A stretch of 64,000 nt of DNA from a virus. A model generated the notes under the pieces. The model searched no databases. It was not told the DNA's origin and worked only from the letters and a program-made list of their open reading frames with translations. The first letter of the stretch is position 1; the number at the start of each line of letters is the position of its first letter. The translations under genes were made by a program, and so were the position numbers. The stretch covers positions 1 through 64,000 of the IMG/VR virus record IMGVR_UViG_3300012001_000006; one strand, given 5' to 3'. Below are positions 1-8,079 of this stretch, in pieces.

Positions 1-499
1 TCGCCTGATACCAGGAGATGTCGCCAAGCTCTTCAAGCACGTTCACCCCGTCCAGTACAGCCTTGCCACCCTCGAACTGCTTCATCAGCGCTTCCAGCAC
101 TTCGCCCGATTCGCTGAACATGCCGAGTGCCGAATGCAGCAAGCGAATGTTCAGGTTGTCCAGGCGAACGCCAGCCTTGCCGGCGTCAATCTCGTCGCCA
201 GCCTCCGCAACCATCGCGTCAAACTGATCCTGCGGTATCGGACGATTGATCGCTTCCGGACAATCCTCCATCGTTGCGCGAATGTTATTGGCGTTACCCA
301 TCAGCTCGTCCAGAATCGGGTCGAGCGTTTCGCGGGTCAGCGGATTGCCGTAAAACAGCTTACGCTTCAATTGGTTCGCCACTTCAGCAGCCAAGATCGT
401 GATTGTGAGAAGCTGATGGAGGTCGATCTGATTGATGTCCAGGCTCGCCGGCACCGATTCGGTCTTGATGGCGTTGGCGATATAAGTTTTTGAATCCAT
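1..499 (-). CDS. MazG-like all-alpha NTP pyrophosphohydrolase (partial)
   Basis: The frame is open from an ATG at 499, preceded by a GGAGAACAACAC ribosome binding site, to the window edge, so the C-terminus is missing. Near residues 125-160 the translation reads HSALGMFSESGEVLEAL and then EELGDISWYQA. This is the ExxE...ExxD metal-binding signature of MazG/dUTPase-type all-alpha NTP pyrophosphohydrolases, which split (d)NTPs to monophosphates and pyrophosphate. The first 80 residues are mostly helical and I do not recognise them. It sits at the left end of a nucleotide-metabolism group with thyX and the ribonucleotide reductase, so a role in cleaning or adjusting the nucleotide pool is likely. 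The substrate cannot be told from sequence. Confidence 0.65.
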   Translation of the reverse strand, partial: MDSKTYIANAIKTESVPASLDINQIDLHQLLTITILAAEVANQLKRKLFYGNPLTRETLDPILDELMGNANNIRATMEDCPEAINRPIPQDQFDAMVAEAGDEIDAGKAGVRLDNLNIRLLHSALGMFSESGEVLEALMKQFEGGKAVLDGVNVLEELGDISWYQA

Positions 500-559
500 G
501 TGTTGTTCTCCTGTGGTGCGAATTGGAAGGTGCTGCGGCGTCTTGCCGCAGCTTGTTGT

Positions 560-763
560 TTAGCCGACCGAAGCCAGCTTTGCGACGCCGAAGTCCGCAT
601 CCACGCTGACGATCGATTCAATGCGCGAAGCAATGATCCGAGCGCGGGACGCTTCAGCGTTGCGCAACTCGGCCAAGGTCTTGTTGAAGGCGCCCATGAC
701 GTTATCGACGGTTTGAGTGCCGAAAAAGCGGACGATGAGGCGAGCGACTAATTTGTTTAACAT
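560..763 (-). CDS. small hypothetical protein, 67 aa
   Basis: I chose the ATG at 763 because it follows a good AGGAG site; the open frame runs further upstream without one. The protein begins with a hydrophobic, basic stretch (MLNKLVARLIVRFFG) that could form an amphipathic helix or associate with membrane. A helical region rich in Ala, Arg and Glu follows. No family is recognised. It lies between thyX and the MazG-like gene on the same strand and is probably co-transcribed with them. Confidence 0.6.
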   Translation of the reverse strand: MLNKLVARLIVRFFGTQTVDNVMGAFNKTLAELRNAEASRARIIASRIESIVSVDADFGVAKLASVG

Positions 764-794
764 GGATATCTCCTGGTGAAATTCAAAAAACGGG

Positions 795-1655
795 TTAGTG
801 AAACGATACTTCGACGGTTTCGCGGAACTGCCGCCAGCCGACAAAATTGTTTGAGCGTTGCGTTGCCAGTGGCAGCGGATACGCTTGATGCTCGATCGGG
901 CTGGCGTGAATCGGCTTGCCGCCCACCAGACGCATATACAGATCCAAATCCTTATCAGGGTCAGGGCTGGCGCCGTCGTGCGTCAGGTACGAAACACGCG
1001 CACAGCGGGCCGCAGAGAGCTTCGCCAGGTATTCGGGACTGTCGAACCATCGAACGCGCTCAGCCTGCGTCACGTACGGCAGATGCCAGCTTGACGAAAT
1101 CATGCGGTTACGCTTGCGAATCACCGGCGCCGACGTGTACATCGCCAGTTTCATCTGCTTCGCCAGCTCGCGAATCTCAGGCTGTGCGTCGGGATGGTCG
1201 CGCAGCGAAAAGAAGTTGCTCCACTCGGTCGCCGTGACGACGACGTGGATGTGCTGGAACGGCTCAAGGACGCGATTAACGACCTGTTTGTGGTAGCCAG
1301 CCTCGCTCATTGCTTCGGCGATGTATGCGGCGGCGTGCGCAGCTTCGCGCCAGGCTTCCTGCACAGAACACAGACCAACCACCGACTCATGCAGCGGCAC
1401 AAGCGCGTTATGCTCTTCATTCGCCTGCATACCGGCTTGGTTCTTGCCCCAATGAATCGGCATCGCCGGTTCGCGGCGCACCGCGTCGAGCATCTTGGCG
1501 ACAGGGATAGCGCGGCTGCTCGACGCGTTGCGGCTGAATACCCGATGCGTCATGAACTCGGCGTGAATGAACCGCGGATAAGTCAGTTGCATCGTGACCA
1601 GGCGCTTGCCTTCGACGCTGATTGAATCCTCGATTACCTTTGCTGAAATTGTCAT
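795..1655 (-). CDS. thyX: FAD-dependent thymidylate synthase ThyX
   Basis: It makes dTMP from dUMP using methylene-tetrahydrofolate, with FAD and NADPH. The ThyX signature RHRxxSxNxxSxR appears as THRVFSRNASSSRAIP near residues 36-51. A second conserved region, AARCARVSYLTHDG, lies near residue 213. The 286-residue length is slightly above the usual 220-260. The ATG at 1655 follows an AAGGAG site. With the B12-type ribonucleotide reductase and the MazG-like gene it forms a dNTP-supply group. ThyX leaves tetrahydrofolate intact, so unlike ThyA it does not need a matching dihydrofolate reductase. Confidence 0.95.
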   Translation of the reverse strand: MTISAKVIEDSISVEGKRLVTMQLTYPRFIHAEFMTHRVFSRNASSSRAIPVAKMLDAVRREPAMPIHWGKNQAGMQANEEHNALVPLHESVVGLCSVQEAWREAAHAAAYIAEAMSEAGYHKQVVNRVLEPFQHIHVVVTATEWSNFFSLRDHPDAQPEIRELAKQMKLAMYTSAPVIRKRNRMISSSWHLPYVTQAERVRWFDSPEYLAKLSAARCARVSYLTHDGASPDPDKDLDLYMRLVGGKPIHASPIEHQAYPLPLATQRSNNFVGWRQFRETVEVSFH

Positions 1656-1696
1656 ACGTTCTCCTTAATTCCGTGTTTCTGTAAATGCGTGGCGAT

Positions 1697-1939
1697 TTAC
1701 GCCGCGTCGTTCGAGTTGATGACCGTTCTCATGCCCAACAGCGCCTTCTTCGCTTTCGCGCCACCGTCCCAACCCTGGCGGGCATAGAACAGAAGCGTCT
1801 CCACGACCTGCCCTGCGGCGGTCTCGTTGATCGGATACGCGACAGGTTGAGCTGGCTCTTCGGTCGGCGACTGCACTTCAACGACGGGCGGTGACGGTGG
1901 AGTCACGGCGCGCGGTTTGAATTGAATAATGTTGCTCAT
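1697..1939 (-). CDS. hypothetical protein, 80 aa
   Basis: The start at 1939 follows AGGAGATTCG. It is the first gene downstream of the strong promoter at 1987-2007, with a leader of about 40 nt. The N-terminal third is Pro- and Val-rich (PPSPPVVEVQSPTEEP) and probably disordered; the rest (ETAAGQVVETLLFYARQGWDGGAKAKKALL) looks helical. No known family is recognised. Its position suggests an early-expressed small protein co-transcribed with thyX. Confidence 0.6.
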   Translation of the reverse strand: MSNIIQFKPRAVTPPSPPVVEVQSPTEEPAQPVAYPINETAAGQVVETLLFYARQGWDGGAKAKKALLGMRTVINSNDAA

Positions 1940-1977
1940 CGAATCTCCTGTGAAGCGCGGGGTACGAATACCCCGCT

Positions 1978-2011
1978 GACTTATACATTATAGCTCAGTA
2001 TTGACTGACTT
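1978..2011 (-). promoter_or_regulatory. leftward promoter with operator AGCTCA-GTAT-TGACTG
   Basis: On the minus strand a perfect TATAAT (1987-1992) directly abuts a 6-4-6 palindrome at 1992-2007, so binding there would cover the -10 box. Further TGACTT half-sites lie at 1978 and 2006. I see no good -35. A 26-base stretch here is identical to the promoter at 40487. It would drive the 80-aa gene, thyX and the genes to the left. Confidence 0.7.
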
Positions 2012-2032
2012 TCGCAGGCAATACTGAACCGT

Positions 2033-2710
2033 TTATGCTGCGCAATCGAACTCCACTTTCCACTCAAGATAGAGCTTGGCTGTACGGCTCGCTCTAGCCA
2101 TCATGGCGTACGAAAGATTATTGGTTCGACAAAACTCACGCAGTCCTTTAATTCTGAACACTTCTCCTTCAGGTGACGTGAGAATATATTTTTTCGATCT
2201 TGCATTCACCTCTCCTCTAACGCCACTCATAGGATGGTTTGTCGTCATAATCTCCTTGATTTTGGCGTGCCACTCTGGCGACTGCTTTCTGCCAAAAAAC
2301 GACGCTTTTTCGCCGGTATATTGGCGTAATTTTTCCTTCGTTTCTTCAGAAGTGACATGACCCATGTGCGCCTTTGAAATTGCTAAATTGTGGGCTTCCG
2401 ACCGAGCCAGACCACGAAAACCATCTCCACCTACCGTCATGTTGTAACCATGCGGCGAAAGCGTGGCGCAATCCTTTATAAGTCGAATCTCTTCATTCTT
2501 GGCGAGCGTCTCATCATCAAAGAATGCCAACTCTTCGATATTCCAGGCATCAATGCCATACTTTTGAATGGCTCGGTGAAGGGCAAATGTGGAGCCGCGA
2601 CGAGCGGCTCCACAATGCTCTACAAAACGAATTCGCACAGAAGGCTTGTTCGTGTAGCCAATATAAGATTTGTGGCTTGGTGATGTTAATTTGTAAACAA
2701 GATATGCCAT
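2033..2710 (-). CDS. GIY-YIG homing endonuclease
   Basis: The N-terminal GIY-YIG nuclease core is clear (YLVYKLTSPSHKSYIGYT, with a conserved Arg and Glu further on). The C-terminal half has a SEETKEKL...GRKQSPEWHAKI segment like the NUMOD3 DNA-binding modules of homing nucleases, and a KKYILTSPEGEVFRIKGL stretch like NUMOD-type modules. The start at 2710 (MAYLVYKL) has an AAAGG site; 12 upstream in-frame codons have none. The gene is more AT-rich than its neighbours, as expected for a mobile gene. It stands between the ribonucleotide reductase gene and the promoter at 1987, as a free-standing homing endonuclease, not inside an intron that I can see. Confidence 0.85.
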   Translation of the reverse strand: MAYLVYKLTSPSHKSYIGYTNKPSVRIRFVEHCGAARRGSTFALHRAIQKYGIDAWNIEELAFFDDETLAKNEEIRLIKDCATLSPHGYNMTVGGDGFRGLARSEAHNLAISKAHMGHVTSEETKEKLRQYTGEKASFFGRKQSPEWHAKIKEIMTTNHPMSGVRGEVNARSKKYILTSPEGEVFRIKGLREFCRTNNLSYAMMARASRTAKLYLEWKVEFDCAA

Positions 2711-2721
2711 ATTTACCTTTG

Positions 2722-2760
2722 AATAAGTCACCGATGACTGTAGCACATCGGCAACTTATT
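2722..2760 (-). terminator. large hairpin after the RNR gene, overlapping an operator
   Basis: Two nested inverted repeats, AATAAGT/ACTTATT outside and CCGATG/CATCGG inside with a CA/CA step between, make a 13-bp interrupted stem 10 nt after the reductase stop codon. There is no clean T-run, so the terminator call is tentative. The left arm contains operator AAGTCA-CCGA-TGACTG (2725-2740). Confidence 0.45.
2725..2740. promoter_or_regulatory. operator AAGTCA-CCGA-TGACTG
   Basis: A member of the dispersed 6-4-6 palindrome family. It lies between the reductase stop and the homing endonuclease start, with no TATAAT box beside it, so it resembles a stoperator more than a promoter operator. Confidence 0.6.
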
Positions 2761-2769
2761 GTCGGGGCT

Positions 2770-5283
2770 TTATGCTGTTGCCACGTTTTCGCCAAACGAA
2801 ATCGGGCAGCTTCCGGTAGAACAGTCAACGTGTTCTAAGCCAATATCCTCCTGTATAGATCCTTCACTTTTGAGAGCGTTGACGATCAGTTCATATTGAG
2901 CTTTCGTCGTTGGCTCCTCCGGTTGGTACTCGTAGGCGGAGTCGTCGGTTTGCGGCATCACCGAACAGCAGCGGATCGTCGATTGACCAGCAAGCAAGGT
3001 GCGCTTGAAGTCCTCGAAGCTCACGACTTTAGGGTCATACTTCAGCGTGTAGGACACCTGATTGCCCGATTCGCGCAGCGGTGTGACGCCATCTTCAGCG
3101 ACACCGGTGATCCAATACTTCTCCAACAGGCGAAGGTAGTGGTACTGCTCTTCTGGCGTGGCTTCGGCGGCCGTCACCAGCTTGTCGCCCATGCCAAGCG
3201 AACAGATCGTCGGTTGGGTCGGGAAGCCGACAATCGTGGTGCCAGCGTACGTTTGCAGCTTGCGAACCGGATAGCCTTTCGCGCGATACGCGTCAATCAG
3301 CGGGTCATCGTTGCGGAACTGTACCCACCGCAGGAACTCGCGCATCGAAGGCAAGTGCGCGCCCTCGGTCAGCCCGAACAGCTTGGAGATTGTGCCGGCA
3401 GGCACCATAGTCGTGTCGCTATGCGGCACCACTACGCCAAGCAGGCGCGCATAAACCTCTGCCTCGTCCTGTACCGCGCGCTTGAAGCGCGACAGCGTTT
3501 GCCAGAAGTCTGCCGACTTGGCTTCGTCAATCAGATCCTTCCAGCCGTACCCGAATCGCGCCCATGCGTACTCATGCAAGCCAACCAAGGCCACCCCGAT
3601 GCGGTTCGTGCGCTTGACTTCCTTGCTGTACAAGCTGTCCATCAGGTTGGTGCGGATCAGCGCGCGGGTCGCCACACGGAAAGCGTCTTCTGCATCGTCA
3701 TCCGACAGCCTCTGGACTTCAGCCCGCGCTTCGTCCTGTGAAAGTAGCGGGTTGATACGCCAGCTCGGGCCGTCAAGACCCGCCACCGCATGAAACGGCA
3801 CCACGCTGGCGAGTACGCAGTAACCACCAATCGCCGACAGTACGATTTCGCCGCAAGGATTGGTGATGACCTTGTACCTGCACGACTGCCAGGCTTTTGC
3901 CAGCTCGGCGGTCAATGAAAGCGTTTCGGTGTCCAGCTTGTAGCGGGCCGACTCAGCGAAGTTGCCATCGAACAGAACATCAGTACCCTCGTCCACCCAT
4001 GTCAGTTTGTCCACCGTAATCAAGCCAGGCTCGCCGGTGCCGTCTTTGTATGACGCCTCGCAGATCGCGTCGAAGACTGCTTTGGCGTGTGCGGCCAGCT
4101 CCGGTATCTCTCCGAACGTGTCGGTGTAGTCAGTCTTGACCAAATCCCAGAACTCCTGATCCACCGTCACCGAATTGTTCGATGTCCACAGGAAGCCGCC
4201 ACGTTTGACCGCAATGAATTCCAGCACGCTCTTGTCGCGCCAGGTCTTTGTGGACATACGCGCAGCACGTCGGGCGCCACCCACCAGCACACACTCAGCC
4301 GCGTAGTGATCAGCGTACATCGCGCCGCGCCAGGCAGACATGCCTGCTTCACGCAGTCGGGCGATATTGGCGATCGCAGCCATCAATGGTGCGGGGCCAG
4401 ACGCGGGACGGTTCTGCATTCCCTTGATTGGGGTGCCTTTAGCGCGCACGCCGGAGAAGTCCAGCAGCAGCACGTCTTCGCGGTAAATCTTCTGGAACGC
4501 CATCAACTCCATCTTTTCGAGCGCCTTTGCCCACCCTTCGCGCGAGTCCGGCACTTCAAAAACGTGAATCTTGCGGCTTGAGTACAGGTGTTCGGCGGTG
4601 CGACGATCATGTACGGCGAACAGACCGCTTTGAATATCCTTGTGTGATTGGTCGCAGACGCAGGTGACGATTGGCAGGTTCTTGAAATCCATTCGCATCA
4701 TGGCGTCATCGTACGAGCGACCGACGCCGGAGCCGTTCAGCATCAGGTAGAACGACAGGAAGTTGGCTGCCGCGGTGCTGCAATTCGTGAACACTTCCAT
4801 CGGGCGGGTCGGCTGTGTGTCGTCGCCGTGTTGCAGGTGGCGGCCCGACATCAGGATCGACGCTTGGCGCAGGTGGTGGTGCATTCGCGTGAATTCGAGG
4901 TATTGCTCGGTCGCGTGGATCAAGGTCGTCTTGCCAAGTTGGCGACTGGTGTCGGTCAGCGGGTGCAGCATGGCGTTGCCTTCAGCGACACGCTTCGCCA
5001 CGTCTTCCCACTTTTCGATTTCGATTACGCCAACAACGCTCAGAATCACTTCAACAATCACGTCGTCGCCATACGGCACGTCGTAGTGGTCGATGACCAG
5101 ATTGTTGGACAGACACCACTCAGCGACCTCTTTGTCGAGTGCCATATCGTCGCGGCGTGGAATACTGATGCGCTTGAAGTACAGCGGAACCGGCCGTGTG
5201 ATCTTGCGGTTGATGGTGCGATTTGCGACCGCCTCACCCATGCCTGGCGCATAGACTCTTGCGGGTGTTTCTTGATAGCTCAT
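2770..5283 (-). CDS. nrdJ: ribonucleotide reductase, adenosylcobalamin-type (class II)
   Basis: It reduces ribonucleotides to deoxyribonucleotides. Visible features are FTNCSTAAANF near residue 165 (first redox cysteine), LNGSGVGRSYDD, ECVLVGGARRAARMS, the active-site NPCGEI near residue 500, and a C-terminal DCSTGSCPI with the cysteine pair that re-reduces the active site. NPCGEI, and the absence of any small radical-generating subunit in the window, favour a B12-dependent class II enzyme over class Ia. At 837 residues it is longer than monomeric class II enzymes. The start follows AAGGATATAC, and expression comes from the promoter at 5321-5345. CobS/CobT-like genes elsewhere in the window may be linked through cobalamin. 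Confidence 0.85.
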   Translation of the reverse strand: MSYQETPARVYAPGMGEAVANRTINRKITRPVPLYFKRISIPRRDDMALDKEVAEWCLSNNLVIDHYDVPYGDDVIVEVILSVVGVIEIEKWEDVAKRVAEGNAMLHPLTDTSRQLGKTTLIHATEQYLEFTRMHHHLRQASILMSGRHLQHGDDTQPTRPMEVFTNCSTAAANFLSFYLMLNGSGVGRSYDDAMMRMDFKNLPIVTCVCDQSHKDIQSGLFAVHDRRTAEHLYSSRKIHVFEVPDSREGWAKALEKMELMAFQKIYREDVLLLDFSGVRAKGTPIKGMQNRPASGPAPLMAAIANIARLREAGMSAWRGAMYADHYAAECVLVGGARRAARMSTKTWRDKSVLEFIAVKRGGFLWTSNNSVTVDQEFWDLVKTDYTDTFGEIPELAAHAKAVFDAICEASYKDGTGEPGLITVDKLTWVDEGTDVLFDGNFAESARYKLDTETLSLTAELAKAWQSCRYKVITNPCGEIVLSAIGGYCVLASVVPFHAVAGLDGPSWRINPLLSQDEARAEVQRLSDDDAEDAFRVATRALIRTNLMDSLYSKEVKRTNRIGVALVGLHEYAWARFGYGWKDLIDEAKSADFWQTLSRFKRAVQDEAEVYARLLGVVVPHSDTTMVPAGTISKLFGLTEGAHLPSMREFLRWVQFRNDDPLIDAYRAKGYPVRKLQTYAGTTIVGFPTQPTICSLGMGDKLVTAAEATPEEQYHYLRLLEKYWITGVAEDGVTPLRESGNQVSYTLKYDPKVVSFEDFKRTLLAGQSTIRCCSVMPQTDDSAYEYQPEEPTTKAQYELIVNALKSEGSIQEDIGLEHVDCSTGSCPISFGENVATA

Positions 5284-5320
5284 GTATATCCTTATAGTTG
5301 CAAAAATTAGTTGGGGATGA

Positions 5321-5345
5321 ATTATAACGAAGTCACTCCTGACTT
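5321..5345 (-). promoter_or_regulatory. RNR promoter with perfect operator AAGTCA-CTCC-TGACTT
   Basis: TATAAT on the minus strand (5321-5326) lies 3 nt from a perfect 6-4-6 palindrome (5330-5345). It gives the reductase mRNA a leader of about 30 nt. No consensus -35 is seen. The palindrome occupies the -10/-35 spacer, where a bound regulator would block polymerase. Confidence 0.7.
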
Positions 5346-5419
5346 AGTATATGAATCCAGAAATTACCACGCGTCCGCAGTTGTCAGCGGTAAGTCTTTT
5401 GGCAACGGTTTTATCTTTC

Positions 5420-5908
5420 TTACCGGCAGCACTTCCCTTCGATGCTGTTCCAATTCTGTTCGTAGTCTCGCGCGAACGCCTCTGGACTCCCCGCGTCGAG
5501 CGTGTCCGTCATTCTCGAACCGCAGGCTCGAAAGTCGCACTTCGCCGTCAACTGCGTCACCGTATTCATAGTGGCCGACTCCGTGATTGTCTCCACATGC
5601 AGCTTCGTGTGAGCGCAATCGACGCAAGCCGGCATCTCCTTCGTTATCGAGTGCATGAGCTTCTTGACGCCATCGTCAATCAGATGCGCCTTGTAGTCGC
5701 GGTCGCGACTGGCTAACAAAAAACGGTCATGCGTCAACCGCATAGACAGTTGCTTGCGATCGAGGCGCACGTCGTCGGCGAAGACGCGCTTAATCTCGGC
5801 AGGCCCGTCCGGTGTGTAGACGGGCCAGAGCAGCGGTTTAGGACGTGTGGGCGGTTTTGATGTCGCCCACAGCGATCCGACGAACGACTCCGGCGTTGAG
5901 GTAGCCAC
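5420..5908 (-). CDS. hypothetical protein with cysteine motifs, 162 aa
   Basis: It starts with GTG at 5908, just after the resolvase gene's stop. The C-terminal half has CVDCAHTKLH, then CDFRACGS, and ends KCCR. The spaced cysteine pairs could hold zinc, but I do not recognise a named family. The N-terminal part is basic and Pro-containing. Being the last gene before the RNR promoter, it ends the operon that starts with the SbcD gene. Confidence 0.6.
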   Translation of the reverse strand: MATSTPESFVGSLWATSKPPTRPKPLLWPVYTPDGPAEIKRVFADDVRLDRKQLSMRLTHDRFLLASRDRDYKAHLIDDGVKKLMHSITKEMPACVDCAHTKLHVETITESATMNTVTQLTAKCDFRACGSRMTDTLDAGSPEAFARDYEQNWNSIEGKCCR

Positions 5909-5910
5909 AG

Positions 5911-6525
5911 TTAAGCCAGGTCGCGCGCCATTGCGTTATGGAACATTGGCGTCGACTTATACATGGCGATCATCTGCCGAAACTCGTCGGTCGCCATACC
6001 CGCTTCGATAGCTGCAACCGCGTCCGCCATGTGTTCGCACTGGCTGGCGATCGGTGTGCGTACGCCCTTGACGACCTTGGTGGGCCACGGTGCGTTGGGG
6101 TGCTTCTTCATCATCGCCTCGATCATTTCGTCCTTGGTCGCCGTCTTGGTGCCGCAGGCGATCATCTTGACCTCGTTTGGCGTGACCTGGATCATCGGGA
6201 TAGCCCGACCGACCGCAGCCAGCACACCGATGCAGATGCCGTAGCTCGCCATTGCGCGGGCTGACTGACTACCGACCGGCACTTCGATAAAAGCCAGCCA
6301 GTGACCTTCGATCGCCTCCATTGCGCCCTTGTGGAGTAGCTTGGCCCGCTCTAGGTCTTCGCTGTTCTTGCGAACAACCTTTTTCAGCTTCCTATCTTGC
6401 TCGTTCACGGTTTGAATGAGCGACAAACCATCCACGACTATCGTCATGGTGTCAGTGTCAAGCGTCGCTTTGGCGACACCAAAGTTGCTCAATGACGGGT
6501 CGAACCCCAGGATCTTAAATTTCAT
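5911..6525 (-). CDS. RuvC-like Holliday-junction resolvase (RNase H fold)
   Basis: The pattern is that of the RuvC family: ILGFDPSLSNFGVA at residues 5-18 (first catalytic Asp), AFIEVPVGSQSARA near residue 80 (Glu), a VTPNEVK strand, and HMADAVAAIEAG near residue 165 (final Asp). Such enzymes cut branched DNA during recombination or packaging. The start is the ATG at 6525 inside TAATG, with AGGAGG 7 nt upstream, so translation is coupled to the preceding gene. It belongs with RecA and SbcC/SbcD functionally. Confidence 0.8.
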   Translation of the reverse strand: MKFKILGFDPSLSNFGVAKATLDTDTMTIVVDGLSLIQTVNEQDRKLKKVVRKNSEDLERAKLLHKGAMEAIEGHWLAFIEVPVGSQSARAMASYGICIGVLAAVGRAIPMIQVTPNEVKMIACGTKTATKDEMIEAMMKKHPNAPWPTKVVKGVRTPIASQCEHMADAVAAIEAGMATDEFRQMIAMYKSTPMFHNAMARDLA

Positions 6526-6866
6526 TACCAAACCTCCTCAACTGTTGATGGAACATCCGTTACTACTGCTTTTGCTCTCCTAAATTTGGGCCAGCTCTCG
6601 CCATGTTCGTCACACGCTTCTGCTTCCAGCGATACGGCGCTAGTGCCTGGCGGGATTAGCGTTCGTCTGCGCAGCACCACTTCCAGGTCGCTCTGGTCTT
6701 TCAGCAACTCGGTCAACTCCTTCCCCGAAGCCATTGGCGCCAGGCAGCTCAGTTCAATCGTTACGGTCGTTTTTCCCGCCACCATATGATCGCCAGTCAT
6801 TGTCGAAACGTGGCGCGTGTCGGTCTTCGAGTTGATGTCCATCTTCAGTACCGATAGCGTCACCAT
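6525..6866 (-). CDS. hypothetical protein, 113 aa
   Basis: It overlaps both neighbours: its start lies in ATGGTGA at the end of the upstream gene, and its stop overlaps the resolvase start. The fold looks beta-rich (TTVTIELSCLAPM, DLEVVLRRRTLIPPGTSAVSLEAEA). No family is recognised. Tight coupling to the resolvase and SbcC genes suggests co-regulated production with recombination proteins. Confidence 0.65.
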   Translation of the reverse strand: MVTLSVLKMDINSKTDTRHVSTMTGDHMVAGKTTVTIELSCLAPMASGKELTELLKDQSDLEVVLRRRTLIPPGTSAVSLEAEACDEHGESWPKFRRAKAVVTDVPSTVEEVW

Positions 6867-7156
6867 ACGGCCGCCGTCAATGGTCGGTCGCGTTCCTGCA
6901 AGAGAAACGTGTCCAAGCGCGTGATCAGCGCGTTCACGTTCGACTCCAATGAAACGACGCGCATCTGCAAGGCGATAACGTCCACCGGCGGCCCTGACAT
7001 GCCTGGCGTTTTCCCCTCGATCATCGTCACGCGGTTATTCATCAAGGACAGGTTGTGCGTCCAGGGCGTAAAGGCAGTACCCTTAACTCCGATCAGATCA
7101 GTCTCAACTATCCGAAGACGCGCATCGATTGCCGCGCACAACGCTTCGTCTACCAT
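6860..7156 (-). CDS. hypothetical coiled-coil protein, 98 aa
   Basis: A short protein with two predicted coiled-coil stretches (ALCAAIDARLRIVETDL and ALQMRVVSLESNVNALITRLDTFLL) joined by a Pro/Gly linker. It starts at ATGGTAG, overlapping the stop of the upstream gene, and its own end overlaps the next start in the same way. Because of these ATGGTx overlaps three consecutive proteins end in Trp. Function unknown. Confidence 0.6.
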   Translation of the reverse strand: MVDEALCAAIDARLRIVETDLIGVKGTAFTPWTHNLSLMNNRVTMIEGKTPGMSGPPVDVIALQMRVVSLESNVNALITRLDTFLLQERDRPLTAAVW

Positions 7157-8079
7157 GATCCGAAGCCGATCTCTTCGTACTCGACAAACTTGTCCTTGTT
7201 CGCCTCTGCTTCGCGAATCTTGGACTGCGCGGTGTGAATCGCCTTGATCGCGTTGTCGATACCGCCGAACACCGCGTCACCCATCAGGTCGGTGAAGCCA
7301 GTCAGGGTTGCACCCGCCTCGGTCGTGTTCATTTCCATGACGGTGTAGGCGCTGGCGCTGGTTGGTGCGAACTTGACGAGAATCTTGTCGCGCTTGCCAA
7401 AGTAGACGCTCTGCACGACGAACTCTTCGCCACCGATATGCGACGCCTTCGAGTAGCTGCCCGCCTTCATCACCGTCAACGATGCAGGGCCAGTCAGCGA
7501 GACAGGATTCGCCGTAACCTGGCTCTGGTTCGCTGCGATCCAGTCGTTGATACTTTTCGTCAAGGCTTCCATTTCGGCCTTTACGTCGTCTGCGTTTATG
7601 CTCATACCGTCCTTTGCTATGTTGTCCCAATCTTCTGGTGAAATTTCTGCCGCCTCCTCGTACCACGCGCTGTCGTCCTTTGTTAGCGGCGTAAACAGCG
7701 TTGTCACTTTTGGCGTCAAAGCTGCCATCGCCGCCTTCATCGCCGCCGTCGCAGTCGTTAGCGTCGAGCCGGTCGAGCCGGTCGAGGCTGATGTGCTGAC
7801 GGTGCCTGTCAAATCCATGTAGTCGCCAAGTACGATGTGCTGCTCGGCAGCATCATCCTTTGCCGCTTTGATCATGTCGGCGTACGCGGTACTCTTGCCG
7901 GCGCGACGAGGCATGATCAGCGTCTTCATGAACGCCGGATCGTCCGTGCTTGCGCCAGGCGTATCCATCAGCACTCGCATCGACTCGATAAAGCTAGGTC
8001 TGCGCGGAGGCGCTAAAATGACGCCTCCCTTGATCGCATCCAGAAAGCTCTTCGATGGCGGGGTTAGATCAAAAGCCAC
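7150..8079 (-). CDS. hypothetical protein, 309 aa
   Basis: It begins with GTG at 8079, 11 bases inside the end of the SbcC gene. Near residue 55 it has LIMPRRAGKST, which looks like a phosphate-binding loop, but the rest shows no Walker B or helicase motif. A Ser/Thr/Gly linker (residues 95-110) separates this part from an acidic middle (SPEDWDNIAKDGMSINADDV) and a C-terminal beta-rich domain. A role with SbcC/SbcD is possible from position only. It could be a remnant of an ATPase or a new family. Confidence 0.6.
   Translation of the reverse strand: MAFDLTPPSKSFLDAIKGGVILAPPRRPSFIESMRVLMDTPGASTDDPAFMKTLIMPRRAGKSTAYADMIKAAKDDAAEQHIVLGDYMDLTGTVSTSASTGSTGSTLTTATAAMKAAMAALTPKVTTLFTPLTKDDSAWYEEAAEISPEDWDNIAKDGMSINADDVKAEMEALTKSINDWIAANQSQVTANPVSLTGPASLTVMKAGSYSKASHIGGEEFVVQSVYFGKRDKILVKFAPTSASAYTVMEMNTTEAGATLTGFTDLMGDAVFGGIDNAIKAIHTAQSKIREAEANKDKFVEYEEIGFGSW

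Noticed and set aside
7150-8079. Terminase or helicase based on PRRAGKST
   Set aside because: No Walker B or other ATPase motif follows, so the function was left open.
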